NCBI RefSeq assembly: GCF_050436995.1
Contig: NC_134745.1
Location: 3,410,001-3,474,000, forward strand
Direction of reading: 5' to 3'
Source of the DNA: Anticarsia gemmatalis
Lineage: Eukaryota > Arthropoda > Insecta > Lepidoptera > Erebidae
DNA length: 64,000 bases
Shown here: one piece after another, positions 37,148-50,925 of the stretch
Layout of the letters: the number at the start of each line of letters is the position of its first letter
Position numbering within the stretch: position 1 is the stretch's first letter
Notes under the pieces: model-generated
The model's database searches: none
The model's input: the letters and a program-made list of their open reading frames with translations, nothing else
Told to the model about the DNA's origin: nothing
Translations under genes and position numbers: made by a program

Positions 37148-38013
37148 ACTCCTTTGATCAGTTTTTCATATATTTCTCGGTAGCCTGCGGTTATGGATAC
37201 TTTGATAGTTGATAGTGGTATAGAATCACCGTCTTTATATACTACGCTTCTACTACTACACAATCCTTATATATTTACCAAGTATACAATATACATGGAC
37301 TATGTACCGTGCGTTTGTCTATTAGTAGTCACCTGCATAAGACAGCTGCCGTGTTCGACACATACAATGTACATGTTCCCGTTCACTAGCGTTGTTTTGT
37401 TAACGGCTAATTGGACGGGACAATGTATTAGTGTTTGCTATGATAATGTAGCTGGTGAAATATTGGTTGTGTTCAAATATTTTTGGCTTGGGAGGACAGT
37501 TCATATGTTTATTTGGGTGAATTTCTGATTATGAAGATATGATTATAAAACAGGTATTTATCTGTTCAGCAATGGCATTGTAATTGTACAATATTCTTTG
37601 TAGCTTTAAGTCTACGTAAAGGCCTTAGTGCATGCCAATGAGTAAGTATGTAATATCGTCACTTGAAAAATCTTTCCGATTGTAACACAATGCAACGACT
37701 GGTAGAAACACGACTACAAGATATTGCTGATTTTCTGATAGATACTCATCACTACTTCTGTGAAGAAGAGTACATTGCGAATAAAAATGTGCAGCGTTTT
37801 AGTCATAAACTAAATGTATATTCAAAACTTTAAGGCAATAACGACCTGTACCAGTAAGTCACCTTTTTATAAAATTAGCTCTATATTTGTTTATCCATAC
37901 CGCTATTTTGCATTTCCACTTTCTCCAGCAAATATTACTAACCTAAAACCTACCTACATACCTATATTAGATTTCTATGGCACCTTTCTTATCAGTGCAA
38001 TCTGGCCAAACAA

Positions 38014-38613
38014 TTGCCCTCCTATAATTCTCGCTTAAACCACTTCAATATGTCGAGTTTGGAGGACCGTCGTTTGCTCCTGGATCATTTGTTTCTTTAC
38101 AAAGTCTTAAATGGCTACATAGACTGTTCACATTTATTAAGTCAAATAAATATCAATGTACCCTACAGGCTCGCCCGTCTATCAAGGTACCAACCGTTCT
38201 TTGCTGGCTGTTCTAAAACTAACTTGGGTCATTTCTCAACTTTGAAACGATTACAAGCTCAATATAATCACTTGACACGCTCCTGCAGCCTCGATAATGA
38301 TATTATGTTTAATAGCCTATACAAATTTAAAAAACAATTAATAAGTCAACTAAAAAATATGTAATCGACATTGTTAACCTTTTGATGTCATGCTTTTCAA
38401 AATTGTTACTAGCACTTTTTTCGGCTTTTTAAATAATAACAAAAAAAACTATTAATCGATCAGTAACATAAATCTGTATTCACGATCTGCTTTGATCTTT
38501 TGTAATATTTTATTACTTTGCATGCCGTGGCAGCCTTTAATTGAGGCAACACCTAGTTTAAGTTTTTATGAATGTATCGTATTATGCATGCTTCCTGGTG
38601 TATGCCTTGTTGG

Positions 38614-38650
<37 letters not shown>

Positions 38651-38660
38651 ATATTATAAA
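38014..38660 (+). mobile_element. 3' fragment of a second LINE (RT C-terminus, 3'UTR, TAAA-type tail)
   Basis: An open frame of 116 codons (38014-38364) starts at a TTG with no proper initiator. It reads YNSRLNHFNM, LEDRRLLLDHLFLYKVLNG and VPYRLARLSR, the typical C-terminal end of Jockey/CR1-like reverse transcriptases. About 260 bases of 3'UTR follow, then a tandem AAATA/TAAA tail (about 38622-38654). Only the end of the element is present, with the 5' break near 38000. It differs from the LINE at 57.6 kb in both protein end and tail repeat, so it is another family. Confidence 0.82.
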
Positions 38661-41600
38661 CAAACGCAAATTACGGAGGCTGCACTCAGACAATGTTGTA
38701 ATGAAGTTACCCCCGCGCCCTGTCTGTTTAGGAAACAATTAGGTATTATTATAGAGCCTAATAGAGGGTGCTCTACGTACCCTCCCCTTGAACACACGCT
38801 GTATTATATAGGTATAATATTGAGGGTGCATCAATGGAAACTTTGTTATTATGTTTTGGTTAGAGTGAGGTTTTGCTTTTCTAGGTTTAACAATTTTGAA
38901 CTATCGCGATTTGAAATTATAATTCTAATGTTTTAGACGCAACTAATATATAAAGGTTTGCGGTACAAGAACCACGGTATACATCTGTTCACAAAATAAT
39001 TATTCTAGGCTGTTCAAAGCTCGGACTATATTATCAGTACCCAATAATAGGAAGTCTGTAAATAATTTGAGTCAGACTTATAGACTGTCAAAAATATTGG
39101 CCGTATATTTTGTTGGCTTCAAAGTTACGGCGATACAATCAGTTAGAAGTCACATGACGTACATACAGTACACAGCATCGCACATATGAAAGCAATTGAC
39201 AGCGTAATTAGCACTTATTCTTTTTTGCTTTCATACATTTTAAATAATTCTAACAACTTATATATATTGTAGATACTTGAAACACATCTCAAGTCGTACT
39301 ATCCGCGCGTTTGTTCTACGGCTAGACGTAGGTCAGTATTTATTGATGCTCAAGAACAGATGCGTATTTCTCACAGACGACTCGATTAAGACAAATGTAG
39401 TATTTAACTTATATCATTAATATTGATGCTGTAGTAATTGGCATTGATTCATCAGAGGTTATTTTTCTAGTAGAAAGTATTTTTGATTCGACGTGTTGGA
39501 AAAAGTAACTACTATGTGGTATAGATGTATATTTCTAAACCTAAATATGGGTTTATCAGATTGTCATTTTGAACACTTTCAGTTGTAGACTAGAGTTTAG
39601 TATATATCCAAATATTTGTTAATAGGTTTACATATTTATGTTATTGGATTGATACAGATTCTCCATGAGAACCATTTGAAATATAATCAGCAAAAAATCA
39701 AAGCTCTTTTTTAATCATTATTTTTAAATCTGCTTTTTTGTGTTAGAATACCGGCTCCAAATGAAAATATTTGTACTTACAAAAACACAATACATTGTTT
39801 ATTGTAACACTAATACAAAAAAAAAATATTCGGTAAAATTTTCAATTAAAAAGTGCTACACTCACTACACAATATTTTATCCAACATCGTTTATATACGG
39901 AGCTTACTGCACCATGTTAAAAGCGTTCATTTTGCTTTTATTTATAACATAAATTATTGCAGTCAGTAACAAGATTAATTCGACTTTATGCGTTTTTGTG
40001 GTCTCGACAGTAAAATTTTCACTCGAAAATACGCTGACCCAGATACGGATCCAAAAATTAAAACATTAGCGTAAACATTTCCTTATTTTTCGTTTGAAAC
40101 AAAATAATCAGTTTAAGAGCAGTTAGTCGAATATTAATTAATTTAAGGCTCGCTACACAAGTGCCCACTTTCGTTTGAGCGAACAAAATCTTTTTTCATT
40201 TATAACCTTTTAATAAAAAGGGACAGGTACGTCCCTTTATAGGACAACTTAATAAAAAAAGGATGAAGTTCAAAGGAAACGTTTCGGGTGTAATTTATGC
40301 TTAAGAAAAATGAATGCTACGGGACACGTTCGAATTTTATTGTACTTTCAATTGCACGGTAATAAGATATTCGTATGGGCAAAAGTTTTTGGATACGTGT
40401 GCCCTACTTTGATAGTAATAATTTAATAGGTATATTTATTTGAGAGGTACTTACTTTGTAGATGTATGTTAAGGCATAAGGTTTGATACTTTATGTTTTG
40501 TTTGGTTACGCAACACTTAACCAATCATATAAAAACAGTGTATAAAATTAAAAAGCGATTTTCAGATTTTCATTATTAAGTAGGTACTCGAAAATTCTTG
40601 TGAAAATAGTTTGTTTTTTATTATTAGAATAGTGTTATTAGTAGAATAGTGTTTATTTTTTAAACGTCTTTTATCTACATCTCGTAAGGATAATAAAAGG
40701 TTCGAAAGTCACATCTATGTAACATACATTTCATGACAAATTCACAAATAGTCGTGAAAGTATTCATTTCAATTTGAATTCGTCCTCAAACTATCTGGCA
40801 TTAAAATCCATATATCGCTTCGGTCTTATATCACGAATTCCAGACTAACCCCGAATACTTCGCGAAGAAGTTCGGTTACAAACTTCAGAGCTCATGTGAT
40901 ACATGATTCCAATACTTGGTACAAGTATCTGTACTATATGGGACACTACGAAAGTAATAATATGGTACTTATTATTGAAAACATAGAAAATAAATGTACT
41001 ATTTATTCTTAGTATATGAATTGAATTAAATTTTGAAAAACGCCAAGTAGCATTTTTAGATTTTTTGTTTGTCTGTCTTCAACTAGAAAACTGGAACTTG
41101 ATTAAGAATCAAAATATATGATGTAGTCGAAAGAAAACATTTGAAAACTACTACGTCACGCCATTTGAAGAAATTTTCATATCACTACTAACCCTTTACT
41201 TTACCAGATACAATTTTAACAGGTATTGCGCAGGCAGCGCAGGTCTCAAGTCAAACAGCTAATATAATACTCATTCAAAACCATCGCCTCTCCAAACTAT
41301 AAAGAACTTTCTACCTATCCTAACAAATTAGATCAATATACAGATAAAAAGGAGAGAGCGGCTTAAAAAATATAAATAGGGTATTATCACCGAAAATGAG
41401 AGAGGGTGTAAGGCTAAATCGAAAGCCCTGGAGCATATGTGAGACCCTTGTCAGAGGGCAGTCGTCATTTCACGGGTATCTTGCTCCTGCAGGCAATTAC
41501 AATGTGATTGACCACGCACCACTACACTTAGAGCTCCCACACCTCCCTTTGCCGAAGAAATTACAGACGCATGAAAGGAAACCGTTGGATTTCGACAGGT

Positions 41601-42405
41601 CTTGGTTGATTGGACGGCAGTATGTACCAAGTGTTTGGTCCAATGGTCGGATTGATTGAGCTTTGACTCGGAGTCCGCTCTGTTTCAATAATGAAGTGAT
41701 TGGCTATGCCGAGTTTTACGTATGTTGGTATTTCGTGTGTCGGAGATAGTACGATTGGAACATCTTTAAGAATTTATTAGTATGGAGAAATTTAATGTGA
41801 AATACAATGTTTTGTTTAAGAATTATAAGAATTTTGAATAGATCTTTTGAGTATGCTTTGATTTTTAGGTTTTTATGGCATTTACTTATTATATTTATAC
41901 TACCGCGGAAAGTAATTTTCATGGACTCATCGAAAATCCTTTTTACTTTTTGTTGAACCCTGCAAAACCTTTTAATTTACGGTAGGCTTTGTGTACTTTA
42001 CGTTAATTTATTGTGCCTTCTTTTGTAAACTAGCACGTTCCTCTGATACTGCTTGTCAGTTTGCATTATTTCCTAGTGTTTCTTTTAAATATATACGGAC
42101 GAGACACGGGTGTATTTTATACATTTCTGCTTGCACTTTCGAACATAACAAGTGTGGTGTTTATGTGTGTACAATGTACAAACTGGTTTAATTATATAAT
42201 CATAATTTTATATATCGGAGATATCTGAACGTCTAACCCCCGTTGTTAGGCAAATATCTTTCCTCTATCGGTAGCTGTAAGTCATGGGACAGACGTATTT
42301 TAAAATATAAACTGTGCACACAAAGTGCACTACATTTCATTTTTCGGTACTATAGTGAAAATAAACATCCCAAACCGTATACAATGTTTTAATCTATACT
42401 AATAA

Positions 42406-42659
42406 TCTATACTAATAATATAAAGCTGAAGAGTTTGATTGTTTGTTTGTTTGAACGCGCTAATCTCAGGAACTACTGGTCCGATTTGAAAAATTCGTTC
42501 AGTGTTAGATAGTCCATTTATCGAGGAAGGCTATAGGTTATACATCATCACGCTACGACCAACAGGAGCAGAGTAGCAATAAAAAATGTTACAATAACGG
42601 GGAAAAATTTGACCCTTTCACTCTTATGTGACGCAAGCGAAGTTGCACGGGTCAGCTAG
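42406..42659 (+). mobile_element. non-autonomous Helitron, copy 6
   Basis: The first 13 bases (TCTATACTAATAA) are duplicated in tandem, so the 5' end is either 42393 or 42406. The CTAG end is at 42656-42659 followed by T. One base of the terminal hairpin surround has changed (TTGCACGG). Confidence 0.85.
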
Positions 42660-44152
42660 TGTTTTAATACAAGTTACCATTATGTACCTATTTAATGTCA
42701 GAATAAATATTCACACCAATAAAACTGTCTATACAATAAAATTTCAATACTGAACAACAAAACGAAGTCGTATAAAATACTTGAATGTATTATAATGCAT
42801 TCTTCTTATTGAAGAGTATTGAAACACTTTAAAACTTATTGTTGAGAATATTGTCTGGAGATGCTTCGAAATTGATATTATATCGCGTATTTATTGCTTT
42901 CAAGGAGTCTGTTTGTGCAAACAGGAATATGAACTTTAGCATGTTTTTTTATGATTTAATAGTTAAGTGCTTGTAGGTGTTGTATTTCTTATATAGTAGT
43001 TGTCGGTATGTAGGAAAACATTTTCTTGTGAAAAGATAATTTTATTGTGTCAAATTAAAATTTAAACTAATATCGTGGACTCTTGGTTTTCGTATTTTTG
43101 TGGGGTTTGACGGCTACTAACTTTAACTAGGTACTCATTATTTATAGGGTTTGAACTTTGCACAGTAATGAAAAAAGGTTCTTACTTCGGCCAGTATGTT
43201 TTTTTATGTGTGTTTGTACAGTGTACACCGATTACGCTGGAATTTGCTATTAACACCATGTTCTGAGCCCAGTTTTCAACATTATTTTAACGGATTTTAT
43301 AAGTTTTCTTATTTAAGAGATCTCAAACTTTGATGTGAAGTAAAAGGCAGGTCATATCGGTGCTCTAAAGAATCTGTTCATAAATTTTTAGGTAACGCGT
43401 AAGGACGAAGGGTAAACACAACGTGTTCATGTCACCCTTCCAGATATGAGGTGTAAGGTGAAGGGTGATGATACTATAAAGAAAAAGTGCAGTAAGCCAA
43501 CTACTTCAAGCATAAGAAGGAATGTTTGAATTCTTTAGTGATGAATTCTTGCCTTAAAATAATTGAAAATACCAATAATTTCAGCTGTTAAGTCAGTTTT
43601 CGCAGGTCTGTTTAGTAATCTGGATTGCTCAATACATTTTAATGATTCAACGGCTTAAAATTGCAAACGGAAACAAGCGTCTTTGTAATTAAGTAGGTAT
43701 GCCTATACAACGTGTCCCAAAACTCAACGTCAAAATGAAAACCTGAGCTAGGCCGAGTTGTGTTGGCTCACAAAAAATAATTTAAAAAAATCTATCTCGT
43801 GTAGTTTAAAAATGACAACCATTTTTGTAAAATTGCCACCCTCTGATGAGTTTAGTCTACTGTGGCAACAAATGACTTCTTTTCTAGTTCTTTTTTTATG
43901 TGGAGTATTCTTAAGTAACGCTCCCACAATATTCAATTCATTATTTGCACATAACTTCATTGGAATATCAGAAAATATCCCTTTTATGGCGAATTATGCC
44001 GTGAAAATAATTTCATCACTCAACTTTGACAGTCTGTCCTGAAAAATAATTGTACTACGCTTTTTCGGCATGTACCTTCAAAAGTTGGCGCATTTAATGA
44101 GCTTTCGAAAATGGTATAACACTTACTAAATTATTTGATAGACGATGAGAAA

Positions 44153-44228
44153 ATAAGAAAAATCTTAAGATAGTTGGTATTTGACGAATTATTAGTTCGT
44201 CATATAACTATCTCAAAATTATTCTTAT
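44153..44228. repeat. imperfect hairpin of about 76 bases, pre-miRNA-like
   Basis: ATAAGAAAAATCTTAAGATA on the left pairs with an inverted arm ending ATTATTCTTAT, with scattered mismatches and a two-base bulge. The loop is about seven bases (TTATTAG). The stem extends through GACGAA/TTCGTC. It may also be part of a DNA-transposon relic starting near 43710. Confidence 0.55.
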
Positions 44229-46345
44229 GTCATCTAAGCGTTATTTTTTAGATGATTTGATAGATCTGGTAGTATTAAAGCATAAAACAGATAACTGGGC
44301 AGATTCTTACAAGGTATTTAAAAAAATAATTTCAATAATTTAATAATTTATAGATCTTTAGTTAAACTACTGCGTTACCCCCGTACAGTGTAACAGTGGC
44401 TGCCTGGAAGCGGCGAGGCTGTTGTTTACCCCTCACAGTAACAAGTTTACACTGCGTTGCCTTCGTTAGTGCGTGTCCCTGTACCTAAACTGTTTTGTTT
44501 AGCTCCACACCGAGTATAAGACTGGATATTCTGAAACTTGCCTGTTATGGAGACGTTGTAACTTTGAAAATAATGGTACATTATGATGTTAGTTTTTAAC
44601 TTTGCCTTGGTTTGTTTGAAAGTTTATTATATGGTGTATACAATGAAGGCTTCTATAATGCTTTAAAGAATTTTTTTTAAAGTCACCGTGCACATTTGTG
44701 CGAAATTAATTTGCCTAAGAATTTCTCTAAAGGAGATAACCTGGCGACAAATTTAAAGTCTGAATTAAAGATGTTGCATTTCTTTCTTCTTCAAAATTGG
44801 GTACAATAATACTACTATTTTTTGCCTTCGTGATCTGAACGATAGTGAAAACTGCTGCCAACCTCTTGCAATCTGTTCCCACTTTAGACGTAGTTAATTT
44901 TCGTGATTATATCTACCTAGTATATTGTAGCCATTTTTTTTACCCGAGGGTGAAATGTTCTGATATCTTAGAGTACCTTAGAGTTTTAAACATATTTAGC
45001 TGTTACGAAACTTGATCCTTATAAAAACAGTAATGATTATGTCATATAATAAACTCTAGTTACATAATATACTAAAAATAATATCAGTGACAGCGTTGTA
45101 CCCGTCATTCAAGCAAAACATCATTATCTAGTTGCACCCCTATTTTACACCACTGTCAGTCGAAACTGAACCTTATGTACTTGTGATAAAGTCTATCATT
45201 TTAAAGTAGTGCCAGGATAATTTGTGTTCCGTTAGTTGTTTTACTGAAGGATGTACATGAAGGTATAGTCAGCAACGAATGTGACTGAAAATAAATAGTT
45301 TTATTAAATATATAAATTGACAAAATGTAGGTGTTGGTGAGTACTATTTTAACATTGTAAACCAATCTCTATATATTATTATTCAATGGATGTGTCTGTG
45401 TTACAAAATTCAGAAGGGCTTTTCATTTAGTATATTACAGTCAATTTTTAAGATATCTTCTTTGCTAAGAACCGAGTGGAACAAGTAAACAATCAACAAG
45501 ACCTGAATTTACTACTTGAGATTAACTTTTTTTGTCCGTTGCATATCACACAGCGCTATGCGCATACGCAATAGACAAACGACTGTCACATAGATGAGAC
45601 CGGCACTTTTATTCATTTGACGTTCAGTTTTATCAAGCTATTAAAGTTAAAGTAGTCCGAGCCGCCCGTGATCTTTGACGTGGGTGATCGACTGTTATCC
45701 CAATAGACAGCAATCTCGACAGACGTTTACCTGCTCTCCGAAGCACGAACATGCTTTAAACCTTAGATTAGAAGGATACAAGGATTAAGGTGTCATGTAT
45801 TGCAACTCTTTTCTCATTTCTTTGCTGCTATCTGTACCTTGTTGGATAATAAACGCTGTTTGTAGACAGTTTGGGGCATACGGCTCGTTAACGGACGGTC
45901 TGAGTGTTTGAATAAAAACTCATTCAGGTGACAAGATTTTTTTTAATGCAACACTTCATTGCAAATTGTATGGCAACATTTTCAGTAAAGTTTGGTGCTA
46001 AATACTTTTTAATTGTGTTATTTGTGTCTTATAGTCCTTATAATTATTATGGTTACATTCATAATTATTAATATAAAAGTATAATACCGAAATTTTAAAT
46101 ATTCAGTACCTATTCTTCATTATGACTCTATCAATGTTTCAACGTCTTTTAACGTTTTTGTCCTTTGGGGTAAAGTGGCGATGTTAATACATACGTATAT
46201 TTTTTATTTAGTTATACCTATATCTTTGAATACGGTAAATATCAATATAGATTCTATATGTTTTGTAGGTAAAAATATAACAAAATTAATGTATTACGCA
46301 CGCAGTGTTCTAAACAAAACTTTAAACACCAACCGCAAAAAGATA

Positions 46346-46418
46346 TGTTTCCGCCCGGGATCGAACCGGGGGCCTTCTGCGTGTTAGGCAGATGTGATAA
46401 CCGCTACACCACGGAAAC
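46346..46418 (-). tRNA. tRNA-Val (anticodon AAC)
   Basis: Full 73-base cloverleaf on the minus strand. The acceptor stem GTTTCCG pairs with CGGAAAC, with discriminator A. The D arm carries the A box (TGGTGTAGCGG). The anticodon stem TCTGC/GCAGA encloses loop CTAACAC, giving AAC at 46385-46383. The T arm carries the B box GGTTCGATCC. There is no intron. A TTTTT Pol III stop (minus strand, 46341-46337) follows five bases after the gene. It reads valine GUU codons, and GUC/A if A34 is converted to inosine. Confidence 0.97.
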
Positions 46419-46678
46419 TTGAAAGCATGTGTCGAATTAGTCGTATAGGTAGAGCTACTTATTATTATTAGATTAAGAAAGTTGATCCAATAATATAATG
46501 ACCTCGATAATACAAATGTATATTTTATCTCTTTTTAATTCTGTTCTATTATTGCGCCCATTATACTTATGTATAATAATATTGAATTACCTTGACGATA
46601 TATAATCATAAATATTTAGAATTCATTTAAATATTATTAAAGTTATGACACTGTTATTATAGTGATATATGACTATAT

Positions 46679-46743
46679 AAAACATACTTTTTATATTAAT
46701 CTCCTATGTGACTACATGGGAGATTAATATAAAAGTATGTTTT
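46679..46743. repeat. near-perfect 30-bp hairpin
   Basis: Arms 46679-46709 and 46714-46743 pair throughout except for one bulged T and one T-G wobble. The loop is GACT. It lies about 260 bases from the tRNA-Val gene. The near-identity of the arms points to recent fold-back or strong constraint. Confidence 0.85.
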
Positions 46744-46749
46744 TTTTAT

Positions 46750-49700
46750 ATTTTATCACTCGTTATGTTAAATCTTTTGTCATTCATTACTCACAATCGT
46801 TTTAAAGGAAAAAGTACCAATGAATTATAATAATAAGGATATTGTTAATAAGAATAGAAATATAATCTACTCTATATACAACATACTCTCAAAACGTTTG
46901 TTATTATAGTAGGAAAACTGATTAAAGAATAATAGCCCTATTTATTATACTCTTGAAAGGTATTTTATAGTACGAACATAAATAAAATTATCCTAATATT
47001 TTTGTTAATAAACGAAACAGCGAGCGTCTCTACCAGCCCAAAGTACCTAACCAAAGGGACACATTACCAACAGCAGGAAAGCTATTAAAATTGTACATTT
47101 CCAAGCGATAAAATAAACAAATATTCGATAACAGATTGCGTTATCAATAACCCGAAATACCAAAATAAAATTAACAATACAGCAAATTTGTAAACGTATT
47201 TATTTGCGATTTCGCCATTTTAATTAAAATGTACCGACGTTAATAATAAATAGGCGATCCTTTGTACAATAATTGCTATTTAAGAATGTAAATTGGGATA
47301 ATTTGTTTAAAGGCGGACGAATTACTGAGTGGAATATATAAAGTCGTTTTAAGGTATTGTAATTGAATATTTGTGAGGCTCATTGGATTAATTGGAATGC
47401 AAGGTTTTGCTTTTCAGAGGGGAATGGGGACTTATTGATGGACTTTTTAATTAGGGATATAATGTCCTTTAAATTGGCACACTAGAAACAGAAAAGGATA
47501 GATCGTTTAAACCGCATGTATTGCTGAGAAGAAACTTCAAAAACTTTACATTCATTTTCTTTTCTTTTCTTTTGATCTGATTGGATTGCTCTCTATGTTC
47601 CTATATTTCTACCCTTGTACATTATCATTTTACACATGAAGAAAAGAAGCTCACGAAACATCAGGTGAATTTATGACGTGGCAATTATTGTCTAGATGAC
47701 TAAAAACTAGTTATTAAGTATATAAGTCAGTATTATCGACACCATTTGAAGCGTAAAATTGAAATTTCGGATTTAATTGGGAGCTTCGGTTGTTTAACTA
47801 TGAATTCTAGTACTATTTCTTTTCAAATATATTTTTGTAGTGTTTAAAAATATTGCCAATACACTAAAGTGTTCCGTTACATTAGCGTGTATTTGTAACA
47901 AAAACAAGTCGATGTGATTAATGGCACTTAATGTTTGAGATCTGGAGTGCTGATACAGTCGGCCGGGAGGCGATCCTACAAGCTTGCCTAATGATTGATT
48001 ATTGTAGGCGGATCTTCTGCTAATATTGGGAAGAGGCCGCCTAAACTCGGTCAACTAGGCCAGAGTGATAAAAAAATGTTGCTAATAAGTATAAAAGTTA
48101 TACAAAAGAAAAAGAGAATCCGGGAAATTAAAATATTTTAAAGCAAGTTTGATGCGCGAATAAGACTTGTAACCATTTCTCATTTATTTATGGCAGTCAA
48201 CTTAAATACAGACGCATAAAACATAAAAGGTTCCCAGATTAAAACATATAACAATGCACTAGCTATAAACAATATTTGGTTTCAAATTTAAATTAAATTC
48301 ATGTAGTTACCTAATACATATGTATATTTTTGAATTATTTTTCTGTTAAATACGCCGTGGTGTTCACGAAAATCTTTCAAAATATATTGGATTTCTCCTT
48401 TCTTTTGCATAAAATCTGCGTCGTAAAGACCCTACATTAAGGTAATGTTGTTTCATTAATCCTCTATTCCCTGGACCGTTCTCAAGTATCCTGTACTTTC
48501 TCCATGCACCCTGACCTACCATATCGAGGTCATTGGTTCACGTGAATTATGAGGTACCTAATATATTGTGCTACTGTTAAACTTCTAACTATGGAGAACT
48601 TAAGACTTTCTAAGGTGTTTACCGATGGAGCATATAGTTGGGGCACAGTTTTATATAAAACTTTTGAACATTTGCTGTTTTTGAGTTGGATTCTATAAGC
48701 TAAGAAACGATTAGTCGTTGCTGTAAATACTTTTAAATTGACTATGATAACAGGATACTTGATTTTTTACTACCAGAGTAGATTTAATCAATATTGTGCA
48801 AATTTTACAAACAACAGACATCACCAGCGCCAAAACAACTAGGTATTTCTGTATCACACAAATATTCATATCGTATGCGCATGATCTCGATGCATCGATA
48901 GCAACGACCAACTTTACTATTACATCATGATAATAGTAATCACATAAATGTTCTGTACCTCGATTCATTACCTCTATGGACTACCGACAACCGGCTAGGT
49001 ATCGAAATTTTGACATTTAGAATGTACTGCCAAAATGTTTCCTACGACACCCGTCAGAGGCGCTGATCAGATTTTCATACAAAATTTCTCGATGACAGGT
49101 CGGTTGTCGGTAGTCGATAGTAGTAGAGAATCGAGCTACTGACGTCTCAAACTGGCACTTATCATGGTTCACCACAATGTTATTTTACGGTAACATCTAT
49201 AGCAACTTAATCCTCACATAACACGTTAGTAAGGAGTACTGACACCACCAATTTGATACCGGTTGACATGGGTGGGCAATTTTCCATTATTTATTGCCTC
49301 CAACAAATTTATGTAACGCCATTGTCGTTTATTAGCGACGTACGTAAGTTATGGAGCAGTTCTGATGCTGTGAGTCTGGTGATTGTTGCGAAGATTGTAT
49401 GTGGGAGAGTCTGAGCTTAAATTGGCTTTAAAATGAGTTATTTAATTTTTTGGAGCTGGCCGCTGCAGTGTGACTTCCATACGGTTTTAAATTTAAAAGC
49501 AAATAAAAATTTACTTAATGATTTCGGGTCTGAAGTGTGTAATTATTTTATCAAGTTTTTGCTCCAGATTATTACAATATAGATAAAATAGCTGCTTTCA
49601 CATTTTTCAAATTTTCTCTCCTGAAAAGGCTTCGAAGTATAAACAAACCATCCACAATTTTATAAAAGTGAGTAATACCAAACAATCCCTCTTGTAAAAC

Positions 49701-50800
49701 CGTGTATAGGTAAAGCCGAGATTAGTCTCCATACGTGTGCCGTAATCACGAACGAAGTGTGCCCTACAAACAAGTCAATCTTAAACCCGGTTTGCATAGA
49801 TTAGCACGGCACTCGCTTTCAGAACACATTAGGGTATGTCCCAATATCGCATTTCAAGCGGTTATTTTGTTCTTGTCGAAAAATTACGTTTTGGTAATAG
49901 CGCCATCTATCGGTCAATAGAGATAAATGTCTTATGATCTACAATGATGTTACGTTTTGAGAGTTATCGATTATAATCTTACGGGTTTGTAAGATTTTTT
50001 ATAGAGACTAGTGTTCCATTTCTGAGATGTTACTTAACCATCGAATTATCTTTCTATACCACCTATTTTGGCCATGGCGACCACTTCGAATTGTAAAGAA
50101 ATTGATCCAATTTAGCAGAAAACTCACATGTGCTTCTGGACATATTTGTAACCATCGAATTATAAAGCACCCTTGAACCATTCAATATTGAAAATTTTGC
50201 ATACCCGTCAATCAAGCAATGCTCGTCTGCTTTCAATCGCACACGCAAATTATTTCGGAAACGCCAAATAATAATAGAGACACTAGTAATCGTCGACCTA
50301 CATTCACTGTAGTTCCTTCATAACATACATAAACAATTTTTCATAGCTACATCATCTCATAAATGAGTGTGACCGCTGCCTCTCCCCAATCAGGCCGCTC
50401 ACTCCTCAGTCGTCGACGTACCAATCTGCATAATACGCAGACACACTGCTATAAAAATGGTAATGCACTGCACTGGCTTTGCTTCGGGGTAATAGGTCGC
50501 TTGTTCGGCTGTTTCATGAAACCTTAATGTGCTTTAGATCTTCGAAGTCTTTAACTTCAAGAAGATCTATTTTAAAACTGTTTGTCGTAAGGCAAAAGCA
50601 ATTTCGGTCTATGATTGAAAACCTGAACCTTAAAAAAGATTTCTTGAAGTTACGTGTGTGTTAGAAGTTCATTGTAAGGAGCTGCTATTCCATCTAAACC
50701 ATTGTTGAAATTCCGTAAGCGGATTTTACTAATGATTTTGATGACTGAGTCTTACTGAATGAATATACATAGTTATAAAAGGTCTTAAGTAACGTTAAAA
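46750..50800. other. non-coding, AT-rich
   Basis: Contains the MITE at 48978. A GC-richer stretch at 50365-50480 with TATAAAAATGG (about 50451) could be a weak promoter on +, but the 61-codon frame after it has no recognised features. Confidence 0.45.
48978..49142. mobile_element. MITE with terminal inverted repeats
   Basis: The left end CTACCGACAACCGGCT (48981 on) and the right end GGTCGGTTGTCGGTAG (to 49113) are inverted copies with two differences. The core has 'gacatttagaatgtactg' and 'cagaggcgctgatcagatttt'. It extends to GAGAATCGAGCTACTG at 49140. No coding capacity. Relatives are listed near 8.5, 16.5 and 37.0 kb. Confidence 0.65.
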
Positions 50801-50809
50801 ATAACATAT

Positions 50810-50815
50810 TTTATT
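50810..50815 (-). terminator. poly(A) signal AATAAA of the proline-rich gene
   Basis: The minus strand reads AATAAA about 110 bases past the TAG stop. This is the expected distance for a short 3'UTR and would end the transcript a little below 50800. Confidence 0.5.
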
Positions 50816-50925
50816 ATAATTAAAGTTAGAAGAAGAAATGGAACCTTCGGTCGAGTGTCATCGGTCCCGAAGGTTGTAATTTCAGAGTAGACCACCTTTA
50901 GGCTTTAGAAACATTTATGTTACGA

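Larger units (their letters stand above)
38661..46345. other. non-coding, AT-rich
   Basis: Holds Helitron copy 6 and the hairpin at 44153. The frame at 41396-41659 is of mixed composition (HAPLHLELPHLPLP) but lacks a recognised domain, and the opposite strand is also open over much of it. A GC-richer block at 44370-44480 has CAGTGTAA and TTTACACTG in inverted order. No gene established. Confidence 0.45.

Noticed and set aside
37193..37528. 111-codon + frame
   Set aside because: Cys/Thr/Val-rich low-information frame with no signal of family or splicing; overlaps no conserved motif I can name.
41396..41688. Overlapping open frames on both strands (87 and 63 codons)
   Set aside because: Neither matches a family I know, and mutual openness of both strands argues for chance. 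A blastx would settle it.
44370..44480. GC-richer stretch thought to be an exon
   Set aside because: No long frame and no splice consensus; only a weak CAGTGTAA dyad is visible.
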